A program made the position numbers and the translations under genes. The notes under the pieces were generated by a model. The model was given only the letters and a program-made list of their open reading frames with translations. It did not search any database and was not told the origin of the DNA. Below, piece by piece: positions 24,232 to 36,924 of a stretch of DNA of 64,000 nucleotides (its first letter is position 1; each line of letters begins with the position of its first letter). The stretch comes from Heloderma charlesbogerti (lineage: Eukaryota; Chordata; Lepidosauria; Squamata; Helodermatidae), in NCBI GenBank assembly GCA_026122225.1, contig JANEZZ010000734.1:496001-560000 (forward strand). The letters are read 5' to 3'.

Positions 24232-24785
24232 TAGGGCTGTGCAGGGACCCCCCGATCTGACTCAGAAGCACCTTTACCTTGCTGCTGCCTTCTCCGCCAC
24301 TGTCATCCTCAGAAGCTCCCATACCTTGCTGCTTCCACCCTTGCCACCGCTGCCCTCGCCGCCTGGACGCACATGGCAACTCTTACTTCAGGGAGTCGCC
24401 ATTTTAAAAACGGCAACTTCCTGGAACTTCCTGGAGGTTGCCATTTTAAAAATGGCAACTCCCTCCAGTAAGAGTCACTGCACGTGTCCAGGCCTCAGCA
24501 GTTGGTGGCAATGGTGGAGGTGGTGGTGATGACAGTGGCGGAGGCGGGGATGAGGCTGATGGCAGCAGCAGCGACGGAGGAAGCAGAGGCACAGGTAAGG
24601 ACCTGGCATGGCTGGACTGGGGGTGCCAAAGCTCCAAAGCACACTGAGTGCTTCAGAGAGCCCCCGACTTGCTCTGGGTCACTTCGTGCCCCCTCCACTT
24701 CGCCTCAGAAGAGCCACAAAGTGACCCGAAGCAGCCCGCCTTGACTCAGGGTTCGGGCCTCGGGCCGAAGTGGTGCACAGCCCTA
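24232..24785. mobile_element. hAT-type MITE with perfect target-site duplication
   Basis: A 554-bp element with 12-bp perfect terminal inverted repeats TAGGGCTGTGCA and TGCACAGCCCTA, flanked by the identical 8-mer GTAGAAAT at 24224-24231 and 24786-24793. The 8-bp duplication is the hAT hallmark. The interior is GC-rich and contains a hairpin of GTTGCCATTTTAAAAATGGC words near 24395-24460, plus GGTGGTGGTG-like trinucleotide stretches. It encodes no transposase. Confidence 0.92.
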
Positions 24786-24793
24786 GTAGAAAT

Positions 24794-25572
24794 GCCAGAA
24801 AGGAAGGCTAATACCTTCAATTGTTTTTAAATGCTACATTTTGTAATGATTTATCCCTAATAGTGCAAACAAAAACTGGATTTAGATTTGACAGTCTCAC
24901 ACAGCCAGCCAATGTATACTGTATTCTTCATGGGCTGGCAGCACAGCATCACCATGTCAAAAAGAATAAGTTGCACAGACTGTTTGCAAAGGTACAGCCC
25001 ATGCAACGTTCCATTGCGTGTTCTTCTTGACATTGATAAGGAACAGTGGCTGTCTTCATGGGATCATTACATCCAAAGATGCAAATGGAGTGAATTCCAA
25101 TTGCTGTTTTTCACCCATCATACACTGATTTGTGGAGAGGTACCTTTTTGTCATTTTCTTCTGGATATATTTGCATCAAGATTGATGACAAAATAGTCTG
25201 GGGACTTTATGAATATATTGTACTACACACCCAGATGGTTCTTTAGAAACAAAATGAAGAGGACAATTTAGAATGTTTGTATCTTTAAGAGCTGGCCTGA
25301 GCTCAAGTATGGGATGATGAGTTAGAAGAAAGGTGGTAACCAAAGCAAAGCAAGTCTGATAACATTTAATTTTCAATCCAGGAGGCTTTACACATTGTCT
25401 TCAAATACAACATTTCAGATTCCAGATTGTCAGTAGCCTCTGCAGGCATTTAGCATGCACACGTGAGGGCTAAATGGGTAGTGGGAATGAGAGCACCTAC
25501 GCAACCCTTCTCCCTATGTCCGGCACATGGACTGGCCTTGCAAAATTCCCAATTTGTGCTGAAGCTTCTACT
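24794..25572. other. KCNK2: Intron sequence with no recognised feature
   Basis: No coding or repeat signal that I can support. Confidence 0.5.
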
Positions 25573-25772
25573 CAGGGCCTCCCTCAAGGGTTGGCATGGT
25601 TGGGCACTTGCCCAGGGCCCACACCTCAGCAGGAGCTCCCTGACAAAAGTCCCCTGGATTTGCTCCTCCTCTTCACCCTTGTGACCTGTTTGTTCACCTG
25701 CCTCTCGCTCTGGCGCAGACAACACTGGTGGTGAGAAGGAGGAAGAGTAGATGCCGCTGGCTCTCTGCTTGT

Positions 25773-25803
<31 letters not shown>

Positions 25804-25929
25804 TGATGAAGAGGAGGAAGAGCAATAGCCACTGGTGACAATGGCAGTGAGAAGGTAAGACTCTCAGAAGGAGGGGGCCCATTGAGGTTATCTTGCCCAA
25901 GGACCCTCAAAAACCTGGAGCTGGCACTG
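25573..25929. mobile_element. hAT-type MITE, CAGGGCC family
   Basis: A 357-bp element with ends CAGGGCC and GGCACTG (diverged inverted repeats; both sides then carry TTGGGCACTTGCCC or its counterpart TTGCCCAAGGACCC). It is flanked by CTTCTACT (25565-25572) and TTTCTACC (25930-25937), 6 of 8 matching. It contains an AAGC tetranucleotide run at about 25774-25801. Confidence 0.7.
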
Positions 25930-26285
25930 TTTCTACCCACTCATGTTCAAGTGAACAGAAGTAGATCCTCCCATGCTACTCAACACAGAAGCAGGGGAAC
26001 TGGGATATTGGGGGTATGGCTTGCAGTTGCTCCCTCACCACCACCACCCAGAGAAATCTATTTTATGAGGCATTTAGTAAATTAAATAAATGACTGAAAT
26101 ATTCCTAATGTGTGCAGGCTGCGTAGGGCTAGTGACATCCTTGGATTCCTGTGTACTGGCATTTTTTTACTTGGCCATTTTTGTTGTGAAAACGTTCAGC
26201 ACCGTTTAATCACTGGACTTTCAAGAGGTACATGTTGTCAATATGCTGTTGAGATGAGGATTTTAAAGAAACAGTAGGATTGTTT

Positions 26286-29200
26286 CCCCTTCATGGATCA
26301 CTGCCTTGTTGTGGCGAAGGGGCTTGCGTAACTCAGTGAAGCCATAAGCTATGCCGTGCAGGGCCACCCAAGACGGACAGGTCATGGCAGAGAGTTCTGA
26401 CAAAATGTGGTCCACTGGAGAAGGAAATGGCAACCCACTCCAGTATTCTTGCCAAGAAAACCCCATGGAACGTATCACAAGGCTAAAAGAGATGACGCCG
26501 GAAGATGAGCCCCTCAGGTCGGAAGGTGTCCAATATGCTACTGGGGAAGAGCAGAGGGTATTTCCAAGTAGCGCCAGAAAGAGTGAAGCGGCTGGGCCAA
26601 AGCCGAAAGGACACTCAGCTGTGGATGCGTCTGGTGGTGAAAAGAAAATCCGATGCTGTAAGAACAATATTGTTTAGGAACCTGGAATGTCAGATCAATG
26701 AATCAAGGTAAGCTGGAGGTGGTCCAACATGAGATGGCAAGATTGAACATCGACATCTTGGGAATCAGCGAACTAAAATGGACAGGCATGGGCGAATTTA
26801 ATTCAGGTGACCATCATATCTACTATTGTGGGCAAGAATCCCTTAGAAGAAATGGAGTAGCACTCATAGTCAACAACAGGGTGGGAAAAGCAGTACTGGG
26901 GTACAATCTTAAAAATGATAGAATGATCTCAGTACGAATCCAAGGCAAACCATTCAACATCACAGTAATTCAAGTCTATGCCCCAACCACTGAGGCCGAA
27001 GAAGCTGAGGTTGATCGGTTCTATGAAGACCTACAACACCTTCTAGAACTAACACCAACAAAAGATGTCCTCTTCATCATAGGGGATTGGAATGCTAAAG
27101 TAGGAAGTCAAGAAATCACTGGGATAACAGGCAGGCATGGCCTTGGTGTACAAAATGAAGCAGGACAAAAGCTAATAGAGTTTTGCCAAGAGAACATGCT
27201 GATCATAGCAAACACTCTTTTCCAACAGCACAAGAGGCGACTCTACACATGGACATCACCAGATGGTCAATATCGAAATCAGATTGATTATGTCCTTTGC
27301 AGCCAAAGATGGAGAAGCTCCATACAGTCAGTAAAAACAAGACCTGGAGCTGACTGTGGCTCAGATCATGAGCTGCTTCTTGCAAAATTTCGGCTTAAAT
27401 TGAAGAACGTAGGGAAAACCACTAAACCGTTCAGGTATGACCTAAATCATATCCCTGATGAATATACGGTGGAGGTGAGGAATAGATTTCAGGGATTAGA
27501 CCTGATAGACAGAGTGCCTGAGGAACTATGGACGGAGGTCCGTAACATTGTTCAGGAGGCAGCAACGAAATCCATCCCAAAGAAAAAGAAATGCAAGAAA
27601 GCCAAGTGGCTGTCTGATGAGGCTTTACAAGTAGCTCACGAAAGAAGGGAAGCGAAAAGCAAGGGAGAAAGGGGAAGATATACCCAACTGAATGCAGAGT
27701 TCCAGAGAATAGCAAGGAGAGACAAGAAGGCCTTCTTAAATGAACAATGCAAAGAAATCGAGGAAAACAACAGAATGGGAAAGACTAGAGATCTCTTCAA
27801 GAAAATCGGAGATCTCAAGGGAATGTTTTGTGCAAAGACGGGCATGATAAAGGACAAAGAAGGCAGGGACCTAACAGAAGCAGATGAGATTAAGAAGAGG
27901 TGGCAAGAATACACAGAAGAACTATACAGGTAAGATCTGAATGTCCCTGATAGCCATGAGAGTGCGGTCACTGAACTTGAGCCGGACATCCTCGAGAGTG
28001 AAGTCAAGTGGGCCTTAGGAAGCATTAGTAACAACAAAGCTAGCGGAGATGACAGTATTCCAGCCGAGCTATTTAAAATCCTAAAAGATGATGCTGTTAA
28101 AGTGCTGCATTCAATATGCCAACAAATCTGGAACACTCAACAGTGGCCACAAGACTGGAAAAGGTCAGTTTACATTCCAATTCCAAAGAAGGGCAACGCC
28201 AAAGAGTGTTCAAACTACCGCACAATTGCGCTCATTTCACATGCCAGCAAGGTGATGCTCAAAATCCTACAAGCTAGGCTTCAGCAGTATGCGAACCGAG
28301 AACTACTGGAAGTACAAGCTGGGTTTCGAAGAGGCAGAGGAACTAGAGATCAAATCGCCAACATTCGCTGCATCATGGAGAAAGCAAGAGAATTCCAGAA
28401 AAACGTCTCTTTCTGCTTCATTGACTACGCTAAAGCCTTTGATTGTGTGGATCACAACAAACTGTGGCAAATTCTTAAAGTGATGGGAGTACCACACCAC
28501 CTTACCTGTCTCCTGAGCAACCTGTACGAGGGTCAAGAAGCAACAGTAAGAACCAGACATGGAACAACCGAGTGGTTCAAAATTGGGAAAGGAGTACGAC
28601 AAGGCTGCATATTGTCACCCTGCTTATTTAACTTATATGCAGAATACATCATGAGAAATGCCGGGTTGGATGAATCAGAGGTCAGAATTAAGATTGCTGG
28701 GAGAATTATCAACAACCTCCGATATGCAGACGATACCACCCTAATGGCAGAAAGCGAAGAGGAGAGTGCAAAAGCTGGTTTGAAACTCAACATTAAAAAA
28801 ACGAAGATCATGGCATCTGGCCCCATCACTTCCTGGCATATAGAAGGGGAAGAAATGGAAGCAGTGACAGATTTTACTTTCTTGGACTCCAAGATCACCG
28901 CAGACGGTGACTGTAGCCATGAAATTAAAAGACGCTTGCTCCTTGGGAGGAAAGCTATGGCCAACCTAGACAGCATAGTAAGAAGCAGAGACATCACCTT
29001 GCCGACAAAGGTCCGTCTAATCAAAGCTATGGTTTTCCCAGTAGTAATGTATGGCTGTGAGAGCTGGACTATAAGGAAGGCTGAGCGCCGAAGAATTGAT
29101 GCTTTCGAACTGTGGTGCTGGAGAAGACTCTTACGAGTCCCCTGGACTGCAAGGAGGTCAAATCAGTCCATCCTAAAGGAAATCAACCCTGAGTGCTCAT

Positions 29201-29472
29201 TGGAAGGACAAATAATGAAGCTGAAGCTCCAATATTTTGGCCACCTAATGCGAAGAGAAAACTCCCTGGAAAAGACCCTGATGCTGGGAAAGACTGAAGG
29301 CAAAAGGAGAAGGGGACGGCAGAGGATGAGATGGCTAGATAGCATCACGGATGCAATGAATATGAACGTGAGCACGCTCCGGGAGAGATCGCAGGACAGG
29401 AAGGCCTGGCGTGCTATGGTCCATGGGGTCACAAAGAGTCGGACACGACTGAATGACTGAACAACAACAACA
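26286..29472 (+). mobile_element. RTE-BovB LINE, complete, with 10-bp target-site duplication (copy 1)
   Basis: A 3187-bp element bounded by perfect duplications AGGATTGTTT at 26276-26285 and 29473-29482. It starts CCCCTTCATGGATCACTGCC and ends in CAACAACAACA-type repeats, as BovB elements do. The 5' region contains GGCAACCCACTCCAGTATTC, which I recognise from ruminant BovB. This agrees with the well-known horizontal spread of BovB between squamates and ruminants. It is the best-preserved transposon in the window. Confidence 0.97.
26351..29460 (+). pseudogene. BovB endonuclease/reverse transcriptase ORF, nearly intact
   Basis: The polyprotein of BovB makes the nick and copies the RNA at the target. 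The 5' frame starts at 26351. A 1-base deletion near 26659 (CTGTAAGAAC where the sister copies have CTGTAAAGAAC or CTGTGAAGAAC) ends it at 26677, and reading continues in the frame of Met 26698. Counted from that Met, the APE endonuclease shows SELKW (about residue 25), GDWNAKVG (129), QIDYVL and GSDH (222). A single in-frame TAA at 27931-27933 (AAA in the sister copy at 30 kb) interrupts it. Reading resumes in the same frame through YRTIALIS, AFDCVDHNK, GVRQGCILSP and YADD (residue 676) to the stop at 29458-29460. An in-frame 33-nt deletion removes 11 residues after SEE (about 28764). Only two disabling changes were found, so it is young. Confidence 0.95.
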
Positions 29473-29482
29473 AGGATTGTTT

Positions 29483-30080
29483 AATTTTGTATATGATTCA
29501 GAATGCTGTACAAAACAAAATTAAAAGCACACAAACACGATGAGTGGTATATATTTACATTTTTACAAATACTGTTGCAAGAGAGGTTTGACTCACTTGG
29601 GCCTGATCCATGATCTGAGTGGCAAGGATCACCTTAACAGGTGTTGGTTCAAGAACCAATGATACAAACTGGTAAAATATTCCACTATCATTTTCTCTTA
29701 ATAGTGAACTCATGTGGTCAAATGTGGAAGTAAAATGAGGCCACCCAAAAACAAGGTTGTGGTTTCTAAATACTCAGGGGACTCCCTAGATATGCAGACA
29801 TATACAGGGCTGGCCCAAGACATTTTGCTGCCTGAGGCAGAGCAGCAAATGGTGCCTACCCATCCCCACTGCATAGTTCTAAGGCTGGTCAAGTTATTTT
29901 GAGCAAGAGAGGGAGGGAGGGAAAAAAAGCACCTGATAGCCAAGAACTAAAGAAAGGGAACATATCCCCATTGCTGGTGACAAGATTCTCTTTGTTATTT
30001 ACAACTCAATGCATTTTGGAGAATTAACTTCTCCTTCCTCAGGAGCAATAATCTTCAGCAATGAGATTTCCTTCTTTTAA
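29483..30080. other. KCNK2: Spacer between the two sense BovB copies, with a hAT end
   Basis: About 600 bp separate the two BovB elements. At 29805 the string CAGGGCTGGCCCAAGACA, then TTTTGCTGCCTGAGGC, matches the inverted-repeat start of the hAT MITE at 56506. Only one end is recognisable here. Nothing else can be named. Confidence 0.5.
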
Positions 30081-33000
30081 TCCCATGGAACGTATCACAA
30101 GGCTAAAAGACATGACGCCGGAAGATGAACCCCTCAGGTCGGAAGCTGTCCAATATACTACTGGGGAAGAGCAGAGGGTATTTCCAAGTAGTGCCAGAAA
30201 GAGTGAAGCGGCTGGGTCAAAGCCGAAAGGACACTCAGCTGTGGATGTGTCTGGTGTTGAAAAGAAAATCCGATGCTGTGAAGAACAATATTGTTTAGTA
30301 ACCTGGAATGTAAGTTCAATGAATCAAGGTAAGCTGGAGGTGGTCCAACATGAGATGGCAAGATTGAACATCGACATCTTGGGAATCAGCGAACTAAAAT
30401 GGACAAGCATGGGCGAATGTAATTCAGGTGACCATTATATCTACTACTGTGGGCAAGAATCCCTTAGAAGAAATGGAGTAGCACTCATAGTCAACAAAAG
30501 GGTGGGAAACACAGTACTGGGGTACAATCTCAAAAACGATAGAATGATCTCAGTATGAATCCAAGGCAAACCATTCAACATCACAGTAATTCAAGTCTAT
30601 GCCCCAACCACAGAAGCCGAAGAAGCTGAAGTTGATCGGTTCTATGAAGACCTATAACACCCTCTAGAACTAACACCAACAAAAGATGTCCTTTTCATCA
30701 TAGGGGATTGGAATGCTAAAGTAGGAAGTCAAGAAATCACCGGGATAACAGGCAAACATGGCCTTGGTGTACAAAATGAAGCAGGACAAAAGCTAATAGA
30801 GTTTTGCCAAGAGAACACGCTGATCATAGCAAACACTCTTTTCCAACAGCACAAGAGACGACTCTACACATGGACATCACCAGATGGTCAATATCGAAAT
30901 CAGATTGATTATGTCCTTTGCAGCCAAAAATGGAGAAGCTCTGTACAGTCAGTAAAAACAAGACGTGGAGCTGACTGGCTCAGATCATGAGCTGCTTGTT
31001 GCAAAATTTCGGCAACGTAGGGAAAACCACTAAACCATTCAGGTATGACCTAAATCATATTCCTTATGAATACACAGTGGAGGTGAGGAATAGATTTCAG
31101 GGATTAGACCTGATAGACAGAGTGCCTGAGGAACTATGGACAGAGGTCCATAACATTGTTCAGGAGTCAGCAACCCAAAGAAGAAGAAATGCAAGAAAGC
31201 AAAGTGGCTGTCTGATGAGGCTTTACAAGTAGCTGAGGAAAGAAGGGAAGCGAAAAGCAAGGGAAAAAAGGAAAGATATACCCAACTGAATGCAGATTTT
31301 CAGAGAATAGCAAGGAGAGATAAGAAGGCCTTCTTAAATGAACAATGCAAAGAAATCGAGGAAAACAACAGAATGGGAAAGACTAGAGATGTTTTCAAGA
31401 AAATCGGAGATCTCAAGGGAACGTTTTGTGCAAAGATGGGCATGATAAAGGACAAAGAAGGCAGGGACCTAACAGAAGCAGATGAGATTAAGAAGAGGTG
31501 GCAAGAATACACAGAAGAACTATACAGGAAAGATCTTCATGTCCCTGATAGCCATGATAGCACGGTCACTGAACTTGAGCCGGACATCCTAGAGAGTGAA
31601 GTTACGTGGGCCTTAGGAAGCATTACTAGCAACAAAGCTAGCAGAGATGACAGTATTCCAGCTGAGCTATTTAAAATCCTAAAAGATGATGCTGTTAAAG
31701 TGCTGCACTCAATATGCCAACAAATTTGGAACACTCAACAGTGGCCACAAGACTGGAAAAGGTCAGTTTACATTCCAATTCCAAAGAAGGGCAATGCCAA
31801 AGAGTGTTCAAACTATCGTACAATTGTGCTCATTTCAACTGCCAGCAAGGTTATGCACAAAATCCTACAAGCTAGGCTTCAGCAGTATGTGAACCGAGAA
31901 CTACCAGAAATACAAGCTGGGTTTCGAAGAGGCAGAGGAACTAGAGATCAAATCACCAACATTCGCTGCATCATGGAGAAAGCAAGAGAATTCCAGAAAA
32001 ACGTCTCTTTCTGCTTCATTGACTACGCTAAAGCCTTTGATTGTGTGGATCACAACAAACTCTGGCAAATTATTAAAGGGATGGGAGTATCAGACCACGT
32101 TATCTTTCTCCTGAGAAACCTGTACGAGGGTCAAGAAGCAACAGTAAGAACCAGACATGGAACAACCGATTGGTTCAAAATTGGGAAAGGAGTACAACAA
32201 GGCTGCATATTGTCGCCCTGTTTATTTAACTTATATGCAGAGTACATCATGAGAAACGCCGGGTTGGATGAATCACAGGTCGGAATTAAGATTGCTGGGA
32301 GTCATTAGAATTATCAACAACCTCAGATACGCAGACGATACCACCCTAATGGCAGAAAGCGAAGAGGATCTAAAGAGCCTCTTGTTGAGGGTGAAAGTGG
32401 AGAGTGCAAAAGCTGGTTTGAAACTTAACATTAAGAAAACTAAGATCATGGCATCTGGCCCCATCACGTCCTGGCATATAGAAGGGGAAGAAATGGAAGC
32501 AGTGACAGATGTTATTTTCTTGGGCTCCAAGATCACCGCAGACGGTGACTGTAGCCATGAAATTAAAAGACGCTTGCTCCTTGGGAGGAAAGCTATGGCC
32601 AACCTAGACAACATAGTAAGAAGCAGAGACATCACCTTGCCGACAAAGATTCGTCTAATCAAAGCTATGGTTTTCCCAGTAGCAACGTATGGCTGTGAGA
32701 GTTGGACTATAAGGAAGGCTGAGCGCCAAAAAATTGATGCTTTCAAACTGTGGTGCTGGAGAAGACTCTTACGAGTCCCCTGGACTGCAAGGATGTCAAA
32801 TCAGTCCATCCTAAAGGAAATCAACCCTGAGTACTCATTGGAAGGACAGATAGTGAGGCTGAAGCTGAAATATTTTGGTCACCTAATGCGAAGAGAAAAC
32901 TCCCTTGAAAAGACCCTGGTGCTGGGAAAGATTGAAGGCAAAAGGAGAAGGGGACGGCAGAGGATGAGATGGCTAGATAGCATCACCGATGCAATGCATA

Positions 33001-33086
33001 TGAACTTGAGCACACTCCGGGAGAGAGCGCAGGACAGGAAGGCCTGGCGTGCTGTGGTCCATGGGGTCATGAAGAGTCGGACATGA
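30081..33086 (+). pseudogene. BovB endonuclease/reverse transcriptase ORF, multiply broken
   Basis: In-frame stops occur at about 30556 (CGA to TGA) and 30654 (CAA to TAA). Small deletions lie at about 30975 (two bases in the GADCGSDH region) and 31010 (about 17-18 bases of the LRLKLKN region), and a further deletion near 31180 removes lysine codons. A long open stretch, 31373-32308, carries the reverse-transcriptase fingers and palm, with VQQGC in place of VRQGC. An insertion of about 7 bases near 32303 shifts the frame just before YADD, and 32268-33086 finishes the protein. It keeps the 11 residues (DLKSLLLRVKV) that copy 1 lacks. Confidence 0.93.
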
Positions 33087-33112
33087 CTTAACGACTGAAC
33101 AACAACAACAAA
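30081..33112 (+). mobile_element. RTE-BovB LINE, 5'-truncated, sense (copy 2)
   Basis: Begins at the CCCATGGAACGTATCACAAG position, about 175 bp into the element, and runs to the AACAACAACAA tail. It lies in the same orientation as copy 1 and about 0.6 kb downstream. No clean target-site duplication is visible. Confidence 0.95.
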
Positions 33113-35689
33113 TGAACCTTCCAGGTTTTTCTAAAATAGAATAAATAAAATAACTAACAATTTGCTGCCCTTTCATGACATCCAAAAACAGCTACCTTGG
33201 CCTTTGCTTTCTGTAAAATGTAAATCAATCTGAATAATTTCTAGATTTGCATACATAGATATACATTCACATTTGCAAATTTTATGCAGATTTGTGTCCT
33301 ATGAGCCTGGGCCCTGAATTTTTGAGTGCCTAGCAACATGACTTCTGGAATGTACAGAATGTTGATGTTTCTGTTGACAGGGAGGTGTGAGGAGGGAGAG
33401 AAGTGGGAATTAACTTGTTCAAGCCCGTAACAAAACATCTTGGAAGAGGGAGGGTTATGGTTGGGGTGGTAAGTGCCATGAGACTTAAAAGTTCCCCTCC
33501 TTACACTATGCAGGGATGTTTTAGGAAGAAAGAAAGGAAAAATGACTCTTGGACCTCCCCCCACCCATCCTTATAGCTATTAAGTGCTCAGGTTTGGGTC
33601 TGGTAGCCAGTCCCAACCCAGAGCCCTCTAGCACTTTATAGCACAGGAGGCCATGAAGGTATCCCGTTTCTTTTCCTCCCTTCTGACCCTGCCCTCCACC
33701 CCTACACAGGCCTCTGGAGTACTGCAAGGGTCTGGTTCTAAGTTGGTTAGAGACTTGAACAAGAGCATTCCCTGAAAAACCTCCACATCTACTGACTTGT
33801 TTGCATACCATACAGAAGTGTTGAGAGGAAGGGAGTGGCCGTTTCATTACATTCTCTGGGTGAAGTGCCTCATAGCACACAGGACATGATTTTTTTTTAA
33901 ATTGCTAGTTCTGAAAATAATGGATGTTTATGAGAACCAGAGTAGAAAACACCCATTGCAATTGTAGTTAATCAGTATCTATAATACTAATTCAGTCTGG
34001 AAAACAAATACAGCCATAATTCTGACTTTCTATTTCAGGCCAACTGTGCAATCTTTTAATAGCAAATGCTTCATAATTCATGTTGTTTGATTTTTTTTTC
34101 AGAAGATGTGTACTTGCTAATCTTGGTTCCCTTGCCAATGACTGAAAATTCTACAATTATGCTAATTTACTTAAGTGCTTTAATTCTTGTAAAGAGATTC
34201 ACTTTGGAATTATTTAATCAGCAGTCTACCACCTCTTCTCTGAACATAATGAATCATGGAAAAAAATCAAAATGGGATTTAAATAAAATGTTCACGTATT
34301 ATCAGCTCCAACTTTAATGGAGTGACCATAAAATCGATATCGTATTCGCAACCCCTCCCCTCAATGTACAAATATGCATGGTCACTAATGAAGGGTGGTT
34401 TCATCCAGAGATGACATTGTCCATCATGATTATCTGGACAGCAGATTGAGCAGCACTAAGGTCACCTGGATAGTCTTCTTGACTATGGAGAGATGTCTTG
34501 TATTTTAATTTAAATTATAGCTATTTCTAAATTTTGGACCTATACATATAGATTTGCAAATATTTAATGTTATGCAAATTGGTGTCCTCTTTGGTCTTCC
34601 TTTTTGGTGAGGCAGTTCCACTTTTTTCACAAAGCATAAGTGGCCACCCTACCCTGGAGCTGGAATAGAAACAGTCCTGCCTAGTATCCTACCAGTGAAG
34701 GAGTGATGCAGAGCAAGGTTCTAATGTTAAACTCTGTGGGCAGGCAGAATCATATGGGGCAAGATGGTCCTTTGAACATTATGGCCCCATACCATTTAGG
34801 GCTTTATTTAGGGAATTATCAAGGGTCCCCACATACAATCAATAACTAGCATTTCACACGTATTTTCTATGAGATTTTGGTGTACCTGTGATGATAGAGA
34901 TGGGTGAACAGCTTTGTCCTTGACCCCAAAATGAACCATGCCCCATTCAAACACCTGAGGAATATTTTTTCAAGCAGTCAAAAGAATGCTCAAGGATTCT
35001 AATCTACCCTGACCCCATATCCAAGGGGTGAAAAACACTCATCTTGGGTCCAGAACACAGCAGAGGTATCTCCCTTACAGACAGCAGAGGCCCACCAGGC
35101 CTCGCCTCTTTCTCCTGACTGCAAAGAGAAGTGCTGACAGCACAATCACTCTGGCAGTGTCTTCCTTCACAGGAGATCATAAGGGCTGAACATTTTTCAG
35201 CAGGGATTATGGAGTTTGCAGTTCAACTCCCATGGTATCTGGAGCAAAAAGATGCTCTCAGCATCACTACACTGACAATGTTGTTTACAAACAGCTGGGG
35301 GAAGGAGGTGAACCTGACGAGCCTTTCCTGTCCTCACAGGGACCCTCTGCTGCCTGGTATCCCATCTGGGCCCCAACAGAGAGTTCTTTGCACCTTGAGA
35401 GACAAGAAGAGGGTAGCAGATCATAGAGGGGCAAGGTTGTGTGTGAATACACTTAAGGCAAGCAAGTAAGGCTTGCCTGCCATACAAGAAGTGTTTGTAT
35501 GTTTGAGCACCCTGATTGCATTTTCACCAGATGAATCAGTAACCTGCATGATCTACTTTGACTGAGCATGCACTGTACATAAGCTTGTCACTATAGACAT
35601 CCTCCTGTACAAACTTGCCTGAAACTTGCATTACTCAATAGGTGAGGTTGGTGGGTACATGTAACGGGGCTTTTGTGAAGCAACACTCC
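33113..35689. other. KCNK2: Intron sequence with no recognised feature
   Basis: No family resemblance in either strand and no clear repeats, apart from AT-rich stretches. I see nothing I can name. Confidence 0.5.
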
Positions 35690-35957
35690 AGGTGTGGAAC
35701 TCCCTCCCCAGGGAGGTTGGGTTCATCTGCTTTTAGCATCCTTTAGATGGCTGGTGAAGAGCATCTTGTTCTGCCAAGCATTTAATAATTAGTGCCATTC
35801 TTTTTTTATTATTACTGCTCAGCATTAAAAGTGGGGTTTTTTTTGTATTTTTATGCATTTTATTATTTGTATTGTTTCTATTATACATGGCCTTGAGTGC
35901 TCATTGAGCAAGGAGGCAAACCAAAAACAAGTAAATTAATAAATAAATAAATAATAA
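35690..35957 (+). mobile_element. L2-like LINE 3' end, sense
   Basis: GTGTGGAACTCCCTCCCCAG encodes the WNSLPR motif of the L2 C-terminus, followed about 150 bp later by a TGGCCTTGAGTGCTCATTGAG end and an (AATA)n tail at 35937-35957. It is heavily truncated. Confidence 0.7.
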
Positions 35958-36700
35958 AAGCAGATTACATAATATTATGTGCTGAACTACATTTTTATCC
36001 TTGTTATAAATAGGTTATTTACAGAGAAATCCTATCTTGCTGATCAAGGACAAGCCTGTGGCACAGATTCCACAAATCCAAAGCCATGCGAGTCATTTTC
36101 TGCTTCCTTCACCCTCCACGTTTCTTTCAAATTTTCCCTGCCATCACCTCCTGGTTACAGCAATGAGAGCAAATTAAGTACGCCAGCTTCAGGGCTGACA
36201 TACTTTTTTGCCCTTGTTAGAGAATTGGAGGTCCAGCAGATCCAAGATTCTCTCAAAGTGTATTCAGCTTTCCCCCTTCTCTCCCCTACAACCAATGGCA
36301 GAGGAGAGATGGTGGCTGAGGTTTCTACCTCTGCAACCAGAAGGCCTCTGAGGGTAGACCTCTATGCTTGTGAACCTCCTTCACCACTCATGGAGATAGG
36401 GCCCACAGGATCAACGGCCCTTCAGTCACCTTTCCCAAGAGCTTGGGATTGCTTCCTTACCATTTGTGATGATTTACATGCACCATCTGCTCTCCATAAG
36501 CTTATAGAAAGTGTTTTGGTGAGTTAATTAATATTCAGTTACTTCCCAAACTCCTGAAATTAACACTTATCTACCACAAACGTTTATTACAAACTTTTGG
36601 CACAACAGAAAGCCAATGTCTACCTGATATTACTGGTTTAAATTTAGAGATCTTAACTGGTGCAAGGTATTAGTTATGAACACTGGTAGAAATCATATGC
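35958..36700. other. KCNK2: Intron sequence with no recognised feature
   Basis: Contains a 182-codon open frame (35979-36527) with no recognisable domain and no sign of being an exon. Otherwise nothing can be named. Confidence 0.5.
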
Positions 36701-36830
36701 CTAATTTATTGATTGAGGTATTTTTATGCCACTCCTCAGCCAAAAAGGCTCCCAGAGCTGCATACATATAATCAGTAATAGAACAAGACAGTCTTTCCAC
36801 AGGCTTACAATCTAAAATCTTATTGGTGAA
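36700..36830 (-). mobile_element. LINE/SINE 3'-tail fragment, antisense
   Basis: TTTATTGATTGAGGTA..., then CCACTCCTCAGCCAAAAAGG and CCCAGAGCTGCATACA, have the layout of the L2-associated tails at 22115, 47046 and 63105 (T-rich start, then CCAGGGC-type and CATACA words). It is diverged and without coding part. Confidence 0.45.
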
Positions 36831-36924
36831 AGTTACATGCTATATCTCCTCAGTCAAAATCTCTTTACAGTATGGACTCTATTTCTTCATAGCCTTCAAT
36901 TTTTCTTTTACCTTCTAAATCAGC

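Noticed and set aside
24484..24744. Ala/Glu-rich open frames in a GC-rich segment suggesting a gene
   Set aside because: The segment is the interior of the hAT MITE at 24232-24785, with GGTGGTGGTG-like simple repeats. There is no exon signal.
26351..26677. Independent ORF1 of BovB
   Set aside because: In the antisense copy at 12.2-15.4 kb this region is in one frame with the endonuclease. The separation here comes from a 1-base deletion near 26659.
35979..36527. 182-codon open frame
   Set aside because: No recognisable domain, low-complexity Ser/Pro-rich composition, no splice or promoter support. It lies inside an intron, and a length like this can arise by chance in 64 kb.
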